A stretch of DNA of 64,000 bases from the NCBI RefSeq assembly GCF_045679555.1, contig NC_092091.1, forward strand, positions 71,145,313-71,209,312, in the 5' to 3' direction. The notes beneath the pieces are model-generated. The model was not told the origin of the DNA. It ran no database searches and saw only the letters and a list, made by a program, of their open reading frames with translations. This DNA comes from Salvelinus alpinus (Eukaryota; Chordata; Actinopteri; Salmoniformes; Salmonidae). Positions 12,380 to 28,000 of the stretch are shown one piece after another. Made by a program: the position numbers and the translations under genes. The stretch's first letter is position 1; every line of letters starts with the position of its first letter.

Positions 12380-15353
12380 AGCACACAGGTATTGATACCT
12401 TCAATACACCCGTTTGAACTTTTGATTGGAGAAATTATTGTTTTTCTCAAATTGCATTAGGCCTATATGATGAGTTTGTATCTTATTTTAGACTTGAACT
12501 CTAATAAAATAACGAATTATTAGAAATCCAAAAGTAAAAATGTATGTGGGGTATGGATTTGTGTATTTTGATAATAATCCATAATTGTTTATATTAAGAC
12601 AAGTGTTATTGGACATTTGGAAATGGGTCTGGACTTCCTGTATATAAAGCTGATGATGTTTCGATTTTGAATAATTCCGAGAACATTGTTTCATGTCAAA
12701 CCTAAAATTGGTTACTTCGATTCTGAATTATTTAAGTAGACCTACCTACTTAAATATGTATTCATTTAGGCTATAATTAAGTATTTATGGAGCTCAATTT
12801 GAAAACCATAAGTTTCGCTACAATGCATCGACATTGAACGAAATGTTTAACTTTTGATGGCAGGAAATAATCTAAATAATGGAAGGATCTAGACCACAAT
12901 GAATTAGCGTGTCCATTCGTGAGATAAGTAAGGTGTGTCCCTTCAGCTCGATAACCAACTATTTACTTATTAATTATTTTTACAACTTAAACATACCTTT
13001 TATTTAGGTCTACTATAATGGGAACATTCTTGTTCTGTTGAAACGAATGTTTGGATAGACTGCGAGACCTATTGTGTTTATTTAACATAGATCACACCCC
13101 TCAAACTCAACTCTGGACCTCGAAGGAAGTTCCACTAAGTTGTTTCATTGTTCCCCTCTAATCAGGGACTGATTTAGTCCTGGGTCACAAGGTGGGTTCA
13201 ATTTATTATCAGGTAGAACAGAAAACCGACAGGCTCCGGTCCTCGTAGGGTAAGAGTTGAATAGCCCTGGCCTTACACAATAGCCCAGTTATTTCAAAAT
13301 CAATATCATTAAAAGTATTTATTTTTCACTGTGGAATAAACACTCACGAGACTGTGTGTGTAACTTACTGTACAAGAGGAGATAGCAAAGTGGGCGTCAC
13401 CTGAAAATTCAAATAGTACATTGTACGAATAATGCTAGATTTTGGTTCATGGGCCTAATAGGCCTACTTTTTGCTTGAATATAAATGTTATTTATCGTTC
13501 CACCATTTTGCTACATTTTATTTGAAAGGTCAATATAAACTAGACCATGGTAAAAGCAAAAGAAAGCGCTCTATTTTGGGGACAAAACACACTTGTTTTG
13601 TGTATGAGAGAAGCATAACCAAAGCATAGATGTCGACGTATGACGCCCCATGCAGTTTCTCTTATCATTTCGCACCAGGCCAGCGGGAAGCCACAAATAA
13701 CTTTGGAACACTGGTGCAAAATGTTGCATGCACGATCAACAAGGCAGGAATGGGGAGCCAATACAATGTTAATGGACATTTTGAAGCAAATTTCACAAGT
13801 CGTCTAATTAAATAGTAAAATATATACATTCGTGTATTTTGAAAGGCTATATTTAAACCATGTGCGCTTCTTGAAGTTTGTTATTCTAGTCATTTCAAAG
13901 TCTATTTATTTACTTGCGTTAAGCGGCATTATGTTTACGACCTCCAGTCAGTCTACTTCCTGATCATCTTTCTCCGAATCAAACGTATTTGCATGGTGAC
14001 AACTTGTCACTAAAGGTACAGTAGCAAGATGAAGAGATGAAGGGATAATCTTATAAGCATCTGGCATGATGGCACACGCATTTTGCAAAAGTACCTATCA
14101 TTTCACTTGTATAACAGAAGAGTGACATTATGCAAACATAATGACAGGAAGTCCAATGTTGAGGCATATGCGGTTGTCACTTCACAAACAAGTGTTAGGT
14201 TAAGATTCTAGCTAACTTCCTGATTTTAAAGAAATGAAAGCACATTTCCAATCTACATAACTTTATTGATTTTGTCACATTTGACCTGTACGCAGTCGAA
14301 CACAATCATAACTGAATATCAACCATCATGTTGACTTAAGCCTACTTACTGAAGTGAACCCTATTAGCCCATTATAATACTGCAGCTGTGAATCCATGTA
14401 AAAAATAAATGCTAGGTTAACATGAAGTGTTTTGAAGACAGATCGATAATGCCCTCAGTGGGAGTCTTAATGAAACAAGGCATTTTATTGAATGGAAAAT
14501 ATGAGCCATGAATCCACTATTCCCTCACTTAATAATTAGGAGTAAAGAGCCACGAATCTATCAACAATGTAGTTTGACCTTGTTTCAGGGCAACAAAGTG
14601 GATAAACAGAGTATGGTGAAGTTGGCCCTAGTCACTGGTCTTGGGTCAGTTTAGCATTTTCCCCACTAAATGGTTATGGTTAGGATTGGGGGAGCTGATC
14701 CTAGATATGTACCTAAGCGAAACTTCACCCAGCCAGATAAACAGGCTGGAGGCTTTATCAACGGTAGTGGCAGTTGCTTTTGATTGAATGTCCTGTTCCA
14801 AATATACTGTGCAAAAGTCTTGTTGGTCATAGACCTACATGTACAGACCATACCGGCTACAAACAATCCATGAAAACAACTGACTAACTCCTTTAACCTT
14901 TCAGAAGACATACTTTAATGAGTAATTACATACATTTTAGTATCTACAGTATGAAAACATGGCTGAAATGAACAGTATACAAACTATAGTGAAATACTGA
15001 CAATGTAATATAGAGAAATGTTTAACCTTATTTTAGCAGGAATCTTTTAGGTGACCAGAGAGTCATGACACCTATTTAACATCCAATCTGAAAGACAGCA
15101 CCCTACACAGGGAAATTTCCCCAATCACTGCCTTGGGGGCTTTTTTTTTTACCAGAAGAATACCTCCTATTCACCCTCCAACACCACTTCCAGCAGCATC
15201 TGGTCTCCCATCCATGAACAACCTGCTTAGCTTCAGAGGCAAGCCAGCAGTGGGATTCAGGATGGTATGCTTCTGGCAAATGATAAAATGTTACTCAAAT
15301 GTGTTGTGAAATCCTGGCAAATGTACAGTACTGAAAACATGCATATCAGGCAC
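12380..15353. other. intergenic region between convergent cdkn2a/b and mtap
   Basis: About 3 kb of AT-rich sequence between the two convergent genes. No coding exon is recognised. 14640-14740 resembles a common salmonid interspersed repeat (GGGGGAGCTGATCCTAGAT); otherwise nothing stands out. Confidence 0.5.
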
Positions 15354-15359
15354 TTTATT
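15354..15359 (-). terminator. poly(A) signal for mtap
   Basis: TTTATT on the + strand, i.e. AATAAA on the - strand, about 130 bp after the mtap stop codon. It is a good position for a short 3' UTR. Confidence 0.6.
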
Positions 15360-15484
15360 GTGATTCACTGATGAGGAATCGAGAGAGAGAGCGAGAGAGA
15401 TGAATCCATTGTTGGTATTGGTGGCTGGTGTGTTGCAAGTCATTCTCTGATATACAGGGGTGAAGAGGGGCTTTTCGGTGGTTC

Positions 15485-18400
15485 TCAGTGTTGTTTCGGT
15501 AGCATTATTGAGGATTGCGCTGTTGCCTGAAAGAAACCAAACACAGAAACACACTAAAATAGTAGCAGAGGTACTAACAAAAACAGTTTAGGAAATATAC
15601 ATATTGCAATCTGTTAGTAAAACAAACTAATACGTTAGTTTTGAGTGTTTGCGTCACGAAGCATGCCATACTGGAATTTCTGTTTAGCGCGTCAAATTGC
15701 AGTCACCATCTCACTGACTGAAGTGTCATTGAGGATGAATAACAAAGCGAGGGTAAGCCTAAGGGCCTTCACATTATGGCTGATTGGGTTCAGAGCCAGG
15801 TGTCCTGAGGGAAATCCCCTTCAACACCATACCTGGGTTCAAATAGCATTTATTTCTTATCACTTTTGGGACTATTCCATTAATTCCATAAGCAGGATTC
15901 AGTAGGTTCAGAGCTAGACGTCCTAAAATACATCCCCTTTAACACCCGTTTGTATACAGACCAGAAGCCTGACATGTTGAGGCATCAGGACAGGTCATTT
16001 TATCACCCAATAACTATTCAATATGGATGCAGGCCGACTCTGCAGTGAGTAACTCAGTGAGAATGAGTAACTGAGAATACGCAGTGAGTAACTCACTGAG
16101 AATGTGCTTACTGAGAATAAGCAGTGAGTAACTCACTGAGAATGTGCTTACTGAGCGCCTGACCTGGTAGAAAGACCCTGAACAGCACCAGCTCTCCTAC
16201 ATACCCATATGGTTACACATGTTGTGTTGTACGTTGCCGTGTTGACTTGGTGAGGTTGATGAGTAGGGCAAAATATTCAGTAAGATGGAAAAAAATAAAG
16301 TACTTAATTGCCTGAGGATAAATCATGTTTAATTATACTATTCTGCTTAATTCTATTCAAACCCCCCTGTAGAGATGAGCCGGGCACATTACAATGGCAA
16401 ATATTACCTTCAGAGCCTTTATGGTGTGGGTCCAGTCCTCCTGGTTGCAGATCAGGGGGATAGCAGTGAGCAGGATACTGCTGGCCTTGTTGGCATTCTC
16501 CTTCATAGTCTTCAGGACGTTGTCGACGCAGACCTGGGACAACCAGGAAATACATTTAATGAATAGGTTTTTTTGTGTGGGATTGAGGTGCTTATCTCGG
16601 TAAATTCTAGTCACATTCTGAATATGGAGAAAGATGGCGACTGACAGCATTAAACACTTGCAATACCAAAGGAGGTGCCTCACTATGTGAGACGCAAACA
16701 TTTACAAAATACCGTTTTCAAAACGTTAGGTTATTAATAAATGAGTACATTTCTTCTTGTCAATATCCGGGCTGCGACACCATTTTTTCTCTTTCATTTT
16801 AAGAAGAGTAATATTAGGTCCCGAGTGGCGCAGTGGTCTGACACTGCATCCCAGTGCAAGAAGCTCCACTGCAGTACCTGGTTCGAATCGAAGCTGCATT
16901 ACATCCAGCCGTGATTGGGAGTCGGCAGCGACAAAGAGGGCCCAGCGTCATACGGCAGCGCACAATTGGCCCAGCGTCATCCGGGTTTGGCCGTCATTGT
17001 AAATAATAATTTACTTGCCTAGTTAAAGGGTTAATTTTTTTAATATATATATTCAAAGTTAGTTTTTACAGTATAACCAAGGCTGTTAGAAGCAGGCGGT
17101 TCATAAAAATAATTATCTGTGGAAACTGACAACAAAAACGCCCTCCTGAACACACAAATACATTGCTTGTTGTGTAATTACATGCGTTTACTTAATCCAT
17201 GATATTATCGCCCATTGCTATTGCTGATGAAAATTCACACCTCAGTAATCTGACAAGAGTCATCGTGACAGATCGTAGTGCCACGCCTGGACAGTCACAC
17301 AGCCGGTTGGACTCGTTAAGACCTGGAGCTACTGTCAACATTACTTTCACTTTCCTTTCTTACCCGTCTCGTGATTGTCTCCAGGCAACCGCATTCGAAC
17401 GTCAACTTCATTTTGAACTTGAGCGCAAAAAAATAAAAATCAACCCAAGCCTCAGTTGAAATATTGTGAGGTACAAAATAAACACATCTGTGAATTAAAG
17501 CGCCTCTCTTTTGCCCAGTTCACACAGACAGCCTACAGGTTCAGTTTGAGTGCGCATGGTTCAATAGCAGGCATTTATTTCATACTACGTTTCCCCATGT
17601 GTGTTTTGCGCCTTCATGCGTTTTAGGATTTACACCTTGCAGGGTGTAAAACGGGGTGCTCTGAAAGCTAGGCCCATCCTCTGTAAACATTGGCAGCTAG
17701 CCCGTGGAGTGATTTCTATAGGACTGTTTGCTTAGATAAGACTATAAAATAAGACTGTGCAAAACACACCTGTACTCCTTACAGCATGGTATAGCTAACA
17801 GCTCAAGTAAAAGGGAGTATGAAAATCACTAAAGATAATCTAATGGTCTGTTAAACCCTTGCTTGTGTAATTACCTACCTGTGTCCTTCACTTCATTACC
17901 GCCTAGTCATCAGTGGTAATGACAACACATGACAATAACTGAAACACATTAGAGTGGTATCCATCTCTCTGTCAGACAGAGAGTGATGTGTCCATGGAGA
18001 CTTTGGACACAGCAGCTCCAACAACATCAAGATTCTGTCCCAAATAGCACCTGGTCACCTATTTAGTGCACTACTTTTGACCAAGCAAGGGCTGCATCAA
18101 GATGTGATACATATGGCTACTTACAGTACAGTAAGTAATGATAGAAACCCATTATAATACATACGGCTATAAAGCCATGATAACCATGTTGATCTTATCC
18201 TATAGAGGCAATGCAGGTTAAGGCAATCCTTTTCACCATTAACAGCATTTAGATTGGAGCAAAACATGTAAAGAATTTGATCGAATCATACATGTACGTT
18301 AAAATAATTACTATGGTGAATTCAGATAAATTGTTCCTACACTCACTGTCGACTAGGCTAAATGCCATGCAGCTCCAGACAGCATGCCGTTTATAACAAG

Positions 18401-18948
18401 ACGATACAGTTGGGGTGTGCCACCCAAGATTGTATGTTACCATGGTACTCCTCAAGGGACATTCACTTATACAACCTTTTAATGACATGTTGATGCACTA
18501 GACGTTACTTTGTGAAATGTAGCACAGTGGCCACGTGACCAGCAAAAAAACAAACATTTTTTTGTTGATGTGTGCCCTAATGAAAACACCTCTGAACTGA
18601 GGGTCTGTTTTGTTGAGATCTCTCAGGCCCTGTGGACAACTGTATACCGGTGACTCAACCTCAGCTGGCAGGACTCACACCGGAGGCTGGCAGGCTCACA
18701 GCGGAGGCTGGCAGGCTCACAGCGAGGGAGGGCGGGAGCCAGGGAGGGAAGGCGGGAAGGCGTAGATAGGGCGGAAGGATGTGGCGAGAGGGTGTGCAAC
18801 AGGAGGGGGAAGGAGGGGGAGGGGTGGCCAGGAGGTCAGCTGCAGGAACTAGGAAGGGGAAGTCGGGTAAGGGCACGGAAGCCGAGCCTCCCCCAGACAT
18901 AATTTATTAACTGGAGAGTGGGTGAGTCACTCACTCACTCGGAAGCTG

Positions 18949-19020
<72 letters not shown>

Positions 19021-22000
19021 ATGAAGTACTTCAGAGTGATATAATAATGAGGCGGAAGAATTAGAAACGTAAACAGTTGCCTGTAAAACGCTGACGAGGA
19101 GGAAATCTATACCAGACAAAATGTTATTGTGCAATTTCAAATTCCGAAAAAATACTATTTGCATTTGTTTTGCTACAGCTTTGTGACAAAGGCATGTGAC
19201 TATTTAGTTATTAACTTGATAGACACATTTTGAATTCCTGCTTTGCTTATGTACGAATATAAATGCATTTAAATCAGATTGAGTTGACTTCTAGGTCAGT
19301 GTGACAACTGGAGTACACGTTGGGAGCCGTTTTAGGAACGAAACGGTCACTTCAGCCCTCATGTCATGGACGTTTTAGACACACTACCAAACAATGGCTC
19401 TTACTGATGGGGAAGTGACTAACTACACACACAGGATATTAAGAAAAAAAGGCTAGTTCTCAATTCAGGGAGAAATCATTCTATGAAAAGTGTTCATGGA
19501 ATTCACTGACGGTGACCTCTAACCTACATTTGATTTGACTCTTTCTAAATACCACGTGAGGTAAAATGTCATGTCACCTTGGTGGGAAAGACCGGAGCCC
19601 TGAGAAATTGAAACAAGGAAAGCAGTATGTGTTTTACGATGGGAAAAATAAAAGGCTCTGACGCATTTCATTTTTTGCCTAATATTGCAGTTGGAAATGT
19701 CCAACTGCTGTGAAAGCGGATGTAAGACATATTACCAAGTAACAAGACAATTGACCACATCCAGTACATGAATGCGTCATCTTCGTGAAACGGGTGCATT
19801 TGCATAACAATCTCCCAGATAACCTGTGTTGTGGTGCAACTGAAAATTGAGGACATTCCAAAACATCTCTCCTCGAAACAGTTACAGAACCTCACACACA
19901 CTTGTGTAAAAGCTTCTTCCCTGTGGCCTGGGTTGCTGCACACCACTGTTGCCGTTGGGCGTCGATGCGTATCCATCCCACTGCGTGTTTGACACTCTCC
20001 TCCTGTCTTCCCTGTCCTCTCATACTAACTTTCCTATCAATAAAATATGTCATGGAATAAAGTCTCCACGCACTCAGGATCAATGCACACATTTCATTGA
20101 ATAAGGCTAAGCTTTCGGTCGCAAGACCATCAGAGCATACAATCAATTAAAAAAAAAATACGATGGGGAGGGAATTTCCACACAAAACAAAAAACTCACA
20201 GCCTCCTCATGCTCCTTCCAGCAGTCGTAGTCGGTGGCCATGGCGATGCTGGCGTAGCAAAGGCCCGCCTCCTTGGCGAGGACCACCTCGGGCACGCTGG
20301 TCATGTTAATAACGTCGGCACCCCACTGGCGGAACATCAGGCTCTCGGCGCGCGACGAGAAGCGAGGGCCCTCGATGGTGAGCACCGTACCCTGCGGGTG
20401 GCACTTCACCCCCAGGCCGCGCGCCACCTCCAGCAGCACCTGGGCATGGGGAGAGGTGTGACGTCATTTTCTAGGAGAGAGTGGTCAATGTTTTTGTGTT
20501 TTATGAACACTTAGAAAGAAGGAAATAACTAACTATGCAAAGCCTCACTACACACCAAACACAGCAACAAAAAGTTAAAATGCACAGGCGGCTGGTAGCA
20601 CGTTAAATTGGAAAGGACAGGCTCATAGTAATGGCTGGAACGGAATGAATGGAACAGTATCAAACATCAAACACAATTTCCAGGTATTTGATAACATTCC
20701 ATTTACTCCGTTCCAGCCATTTATGAGCCGTACTCCCCTCACGAACATTCTGTGTTCCAATGACAACATTCACTCACTCCCCAGCAGGCAACACCCGCCA
20801 CTACAACGTTTACATTGTAGTGGCAGGGGTTGATTTGGAACCAGGCCACAGACACCGGTCTAGGTGCTAGTGGTTGATTTGGAACGGGGCCGTGGACACT
20901 GACCTCTCTGGTCCGGGTGCAGAAGGGCTCAGCCATGGGGATGTGAGACACGCCTGGAGGACTGGTGGGCCGCCCGTCGTACAGCGTCTGGGCCCTCTTT
21001 GTCGTCCTGGGAGGGAGGGAGGACACACAGGAAATGACAGGTTAGTGACATGGGTTGGGTTCAACAACTCTGCTACCATGGCTCGTCTCACTCAGGGGCA
21101 AAACAAGAAGAACATGTACCTGCTGGCAGTTATTCTGGTGATAAAAATGAGAACTTGGAGAATTTCTCTCTTCCGTTTAACACTTCGTGTCTGACTTTTT
21201 AGTTTCCTCGCAGTGCACAAAATACTTTATCAAAAACATTCTAAGATACTATAAATAGACTACATTCTTACAGGGTGGGCCCAGAGTGACTAAATTCTAC
21301 AGCAAATGTTGGTATTCTTCTCTCTTTCAAGGTTTGAGTTGTGCAATGTGGCAAAAATGGTGTCTGAATGTGAAAGGCATTCATCCTGTCACTGTAGCGA
21401 AAACAAAGTGATTCTAATCCACAAGTATCATCACAATGACTAATACATGCTGAATGATCAGGGTCTTTTAATAACAAGCCGGTGCTTTGCAACAGCTGGC
21501 CCTCACAATACATAAGACAAACAGATCCCCATAGACACTGAGAATAAAATATTTCATGGCTGGATACATTGAAACGAGCCAAACTGTTTAGCAATGTGGA
21601 CTAAATCTGGAAATTACTGCTTGGAATCCCCCCAAAACCCTTAAGAGGAGGAGGAGGCTAGTTATTAACCCTTTACACTCGCACCCGTATACAGATTGAA
21701 AATTACCGATTTGGGCACTGATAAATGCCTAAATTAGATCAGAGTGGCTGTACAAGTAACATGCTATAAAATGACAGAGCTCAGCACTATGGGTTTGACT
21801 GACACGCGACAATAAGTTGTCCCCATACCTCCTGCTAATTGGGAAACTTTTGCACATGTTTTGTTGTCTTGAGTGAGGGAAATGGTGTAGATAAGAGGAC
21901 TCAATGTATTTTGAAAGATGAGACGTTGAGGATTATAATAAATACCGCTTTGATGCCATACAAGCAATCCAAACACCCATCCAAATGTGCACTTCACATT

Positions 22001-25000
22001 TCCATATCATAAAAATCAAGTCATATACAGTGTCAACGTTTATGACCACTGTTTGATGTACAGTTGTAAGATCCTATTTTATAACTTAGCTAGCCACGTT
22101 GGCAATAGAACAGCTTTTAAATGATGCCCACCTGTCCCAGATGCGATTTATAATGGGCCGTTTTTTGATTGCGTAAACAGTAATTGTGTGATGGCGGGGA
22201 TGCAGGGCTGTGTTCAAAACAAGTGCTGCTCTAGTTCCTCAACAGCACAGCTAGAAGAGCTCAAAAGACTTGTCAGAAAGTGCATTGAAATTACATATGA
22301 ACTGTGTACACTTTGGAAAGGTGTGGCCACTTGGAGAAACCAGTTAGTCCGCTCACTCAAACCCGTGTCATTTTTTTTGTCTTATGTTGCACCTACCCCA
22401 CATTTTCCAGGAATGTTCTTATGTTACTGAATGTATCCAGAATATGATCAGATTTCGTTATCAACAAATGTGGCGAAAAGTACAGTAAATGTAAAATGCA
22501 CATAACATCAACAGTGTAATGTTTGGATTCAGTCTCGTGTCAGGAGAACTGTTGTGTCCTCAACTTTGGTCTAATAATTTCCCCATATTCTTTCAACTGT
22601 TTCATTTCAATTGCTGCCATGGTTATGCATTTCATATTTCAAGGGGTGGTGAGGATGGGCTGAGCCAGCATTTAACATGTCGCCATGCCGACAGGCAGCT
22701 GCCCTCCAGATTCCAGAGCTGTAGCGCTGGGTCAGGGTTCCACCCAGGCCACATGCCAGTTCTACATGCCCCTCCCTCACACACACTCACTCTACCCAGT
22801 CTCTGCTCAAATGAGCAAGCCCAGAAACCAGCTGCTGCGAGGTGCTACCCCGGGTCCTGAAGCTACCTACCGCCTAAACGTTACACTGAGAAAACGCAAG
22901 CTTAGAAAGACAACTCCTTGTCCTCATGTTACTAGGAAATATGTAGACTGTAGGGACACTGACAGGAGGAACACATTTAGACTTTACTGACAAGAGGAAC
23001 ACAGAGGCTGTAGGGACGCCAACAGGAGGAACACATATTTAGACTGTACGGACAGTGACAGGAGCCAATGAGTCATTTGGTCACACCAGTAAATGGAGAT
23101 GGCCTGGGACATTTCTTACTGAGGCTTGAAGTTACACAACACAGACAATGACCCATTTCTGCTTTGGGTGTCACAGTGAGAGCTCAGTGAAGCTCTGCTA
23201 ACAGGTCTCTCCCGTGTCCACATCATCAACAGAGTAAATCAGCTGTTACAGAGAACATTGAGAGAAGAACCGGTACATCGTAGTCAGAGTGAGTACACAT
23301 GAGCCGACTACTAAACGGTGAGGTTTGTTTACCATACAGAGGGACCTTACATTCCAGAAATGCTGAGGCAGCATGGCATTCCAGGACCATTCTATACAGG
23401 AAATGTGTAGTGACCCACCCCTCCCTCCCCACCCAACTAAAACGTGAACATTCCAGAACTGCCATGTTTGAGAAATGACCTTCTGTTGTCAATGTCAACA
23501 AGACTCCCGAGGAGGAACATTGGCTACTGTCAGTTAAAGCAGAGAGAGACTATAATTAGGCTATGTATTGTATCTCACTCATTGTAGTTTGGAAAATATA
23601 CCTCATCTTAGCACTACACATCAGCTGTCCAGGACCACATACTGTAATGTGGTGCAATGCAAGAGGGAGAGAGAGAACTGGGGAGACCAGAGACTGTCTT
23701 TGAGGCATGGTGATCCGTTATTGCTCCCAGCAGACCTGCGGAGCAGAGAAACCCTAGCTAACCTAGACAGGCCAACAGTGTTTGGAACAGGAGCAGGGGG
23801 CAAAACAAATAACTCACTGACTAAGATAATCATCAAGTAAACCCTTCAGAAATATGCTGATGGGTCACATGATTCGCAGCGGGACAAGACGGAACAAGTC
23901 CTAACATGTTAGTTCCCCATTCTGGCCAACAGAGACTGCCCATGCTTGTTGTAACAGTAGACTATTAATATACAACACATATGGGTGGACTGGAGGTGAT
24001 GACGAATAGCTTCTCTGAGAGCGGCACAGAGGATGTGGAGTCAATGTCATGTCAGGCACAGAGGATGTGGAGTCAATGTCAGGTGGCAATCCGAGGGAGG
24101 GGTGCAGAAATGATCAGTTACTTCTCATTCAAGGCACTACGTTTTGACTTAATGGACAACGGACAGAGCTTGGAGACAAAGCTGTTTGTGTGCACTGCAC
24201 TCTCAATCAACAAGACTGCCTCATGAACACATTCTCAATTTACGGTCCACTGCATAGAATTCTACTGACAATTCAATGAAGCAACGCACCCTCAGGACAA
24301 TGAGAGGAGTTATGTTCCACTCTGATAGAATAATGGCTAGAGTTGTGTGTGGTAACTTGGAATCTAGAGATAGGGGGGGGGGAAATAGGTGAGCATGCAT
24401 TATTTCTTTGCTAAGGCAAACACATTGGATAATCGTCCTAAAAATACCATCCAATCAAAACAATGAATGCTTGTGCACTTTAGAATGAATAGTCTATTAC
24501 TAGTAGAGAAAATTGGGCACCAAACAACTTGAAATTCAGCACGTTTTATCAGTGCTACAACTGATGGCCATCACATGGGTTTAGGGCAGCAACCTTTCCA
24601 GATAGAGTTCTGAAATCCTGGTTGGAGCGTCCCTTGAACCAGGAGGGAACAAGCACGGAGGTAACAAGCAGAGGGAATTCTTCAACTGGGAATCATCCCA
24701 CAGAGATTTCTGACAAACTTACTGAGAACTTGCTGCGTCTAATTTCTGTTTCATTATTAATGAAAGTGAGAACGGCCAGAGAGGATACACTTGTGAATGG
24801 TGTGTTGATTCCTAGGTGTGGTGCAGGCCTACGTACGTACAGTAACAAGATGCTAATCAGCTTTGCTGACTGTTGGGACTCTGCTGTTGCCTGTCCGGGC
24901 CTAGAGCTGAAATGATATCATATCTGGCCACAGTTTACTAAACAATGCTGCTCAACTGAAGGCCGTCCAGAGGTCTATCCTAACCGTGGGAAACATGACT

Positions 25001-28000
25001 CACGCTGAAGTATTAAAACGACCTGTTACTGAAATGTATTCCCATAGACTGACACAAAGGTGATAACTTTCAAAACTGAACAGTCATGATGGTTTTACTC
25101 CCCGTGATCGCCTCACTGCATCCTTATTCAAATGAGATCAATTTGTGATGCAAATACCTTCCACCTAGGCCTATTTCTCTTGAGTTCATCGCTTTCACTC
25201 AAACACAATCGAACCTTATACACAGTTTAGACATGGAGGATAGACCCATTGAACCTTCGGTATGTCACAATTCACGCCCTAAGCACATTCCACAACGCTT
25301 CAGGTAATACAAGCACTTCCTACCAAAAGGTATCAAAGAGCCAGTCAACAGAACAACCTCATCAGATCCTAGGTCTCAGTTCATTCAAAACCTCTCACTG
25401 TCCTCCTCATTCACAAGAAACTACAAAACCACATATATTTAAAAATAAAAAACGGAAACCCCCGTTTCAAACCAGCAGCCCTTAAAACCCTACGAGTCCT
25501 GTCGGTTCTTAAAAATTAAAAAGTGTTGGTTTCCTCTCAGGACGCAGCTCTAGCCACAACGTGACACGTGGCAGCTGTACTCCGCCACACAGACAAGGCC
25601 CTCAGTGCAGAGTCCGTTTCAAAGTGTCGCCTATCCACCAATCATGAGGCACAATCTCTTTCCTTCTCTTATTGGTTCTTTTAGGGAATGAGGAAATGAG
25701 ACAGATGAACAGTGGGTGGCCGTGGGATGATAGTTGAGTCGTGGACTATCAGAAATACCAGTCAGAGAATATGGTCTTCAGAGATGAGTAATGTGAGCCT
25801 GGATGCCACCATCTGTTTCTGTTTGACACCATTGCCTTTGTTGTTGCCTTGCCCCAGGCTGGAATACTGTACACACACTCTGCATCAGTCACTGTTTGGC
25901 AGGGAAAATAATGGACAACTTGCAAATTCTTTTGAATGTTATCAGTTGAGATAGATGTCGCACTGTCTGAACATAAACAGGAGAAAGATGGTTGAGAGAT
26001 GAAGAAATCCTTGTCTGAGCCAGACCAGCCCATTTCAGAGATAGTGACTTGGGAATAATTCTTCAAATAACTGAGATTCTCTCTTGATGACTTCTCATTC
26101 CTACTGTAATTCCATGGCTTTACAAACATTCTGTTTGGCCATGACACATGTACCGTTCTATTTATACTCCATCAGGTATGTAGTAGGTAGAAACCTAAAC
26201 AATATCTAGACTTATCAATTGATAGCATTTACAGATAGACTATGTTTGACTTTTACTCAATATCTACACTGAAAAAAAATAAACGCAACATGCAACAATT
26301 TCAAAGATTTTTCTGAGTTACAGTTCATATAAAGAAATCAGTCAATTGAAATAAATAAATTAGGCCCTAATCTATGGATTTCACATGACTGGGCAGGGGT
26401 GCAACCATGAGTGGGCCTTGGAGGGAATAGGCCCACCCACTTGGCAGCCAGGCCCAGCGTGGTTACATGTGGTCTGCGTTTGTGAGGCCGGTTGGACGTA
26501 CTGCCAAATTCTCTAAAACAAAGTTGGAAGCAGTTTATGGTAGAGAAATTACCATTCGATTCTCTGGCAACAGCTCTGGTGGATATTCCTGCAGATTATC
26601 TTGGCTAAGGAGAACGGGGATGTAGCCAAATTTGTGCACAAAATTTGAGAGGAATAAGCTTTTTGTTGCGTAGAGACAATTTCAGAGATTTTTTATTTCA
26701 GCTCATGAAACATGGGACCAACACTTTATATGTTGTTTTTGTATTTTTGTTCAGTGTACATAACAGTACATATACCAGGGAAGCATTGGATTTAGACTCA
26801 CTCAATAGACAACAACTGAACTAACCACTGGCAACCACCATGTCCAACAGACTGCTTTCATTCTCATTTCAATCATGGATTCAACCTTCAGTGAGTCCTG
26901 GATTCCAGGCCTAGGAAACTCTAGCACTCACCTGTCTATGAACTGGTCGATGATGACGATGTCTCCCGGTTGGATCTCTTCCCGGAGGGAACCACAGGCC
27001 GTGGTGACCAGGAGATGTGTGCAGCCCTCCTCTCGCAACGCCCAGATGTTAGCCTGGTAGTTGACGTCGGTTGGCATGATGGTGTGCTGTCTCCCATGCC
27101 TAGGGACCAGTATAATGGGGAGTGTGAATAGTTTTCAGTATTTACCGAAGGACAGTGAAAAGCCTGAAAATGAAATCGCTAAAATCGACTCCTATAGCAC
27201 CTAATCCCCTAGAAACTTCTGTATCTCTGAAAGGATTTGTATGTGTAGGCTAAGCAATACGTTTACAAACTCCACTTATAAAAAGGGCAAGCTGTTTAAA
27301 AAAATCATTCTAAGTATACCTATCTGATTATTAGACATCTACATAGAGGGCTAGTGGTGGATTTGGTATTGGGGGAATGTTTAGCCTATAGGGTGTTGGA
27401 GAAGAGATCAGGTCAAATATGTTTTAAATTGCAATGCACAGCCACTAGATGGCGCAAATTCATAAGAAACAGGAGGAGTTCATCTGGTTCAGTACACCTA
27501 GGATCTCTCCACGGGTGAATCTCAATTGCATACTCCTCGTGTCCTCTCTCCTCACCTCATCCAATGGGTTTTGAGAAGGAGGTGAGGAGAGAGGACGCAA
27601 AGAGAATGCAATTGAGATTCTCCAATTCATTCCACTGCTTACCTTGCAAGGAGCACACATTCAACATTTTTGATCTTCCCCATTATAAGGGCATCTGAAG
27701 GCTGGTTGGGTTGTCAGGGGAAAAATAGAAAAGATGGCATTAGGTAGAATCTAAAGCACAATTTTCAGCTGGTAAAAAAGATTGGCATTACACTGGAACG
27801 CAGAGATTGGTGTTGTCTAATAAACCAGACTGTTATACCAATCATTGGTATCCACCTCATTTTCTAAATGTTGCTATGGGCACAGCCAAACAACGGAAGT
27901 GATGGATTCGACTTCCGCTTTACTTCCCACAGCAGCACGCCGGTGGCAAACTTGACAGACTAAATTATTTTAAGGAGTCAATTTCGAGGAGTATAAAAGT

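Larger units (their letters stand above)
16534..20199. other. mtap intron 6
   Basis: 3.7-kb intron. It contains a SINE at 16816-17030, a GC-rich low-complexity stretch at 18655-18890 made of GGCTGGCAGGCTCACAG-type repeats and a GGGA-rich run, and a GT microsatellite at 18947-19019. No coding exon is recognised between the mtap exons. Confidence 0.6.

Noticed and set aside
20209-20514. Open frames on the + strand opposite mtap exon 6
   Set aside because: Antisense shadow of a strongly conserved coding exon with GC-rich codon usage.
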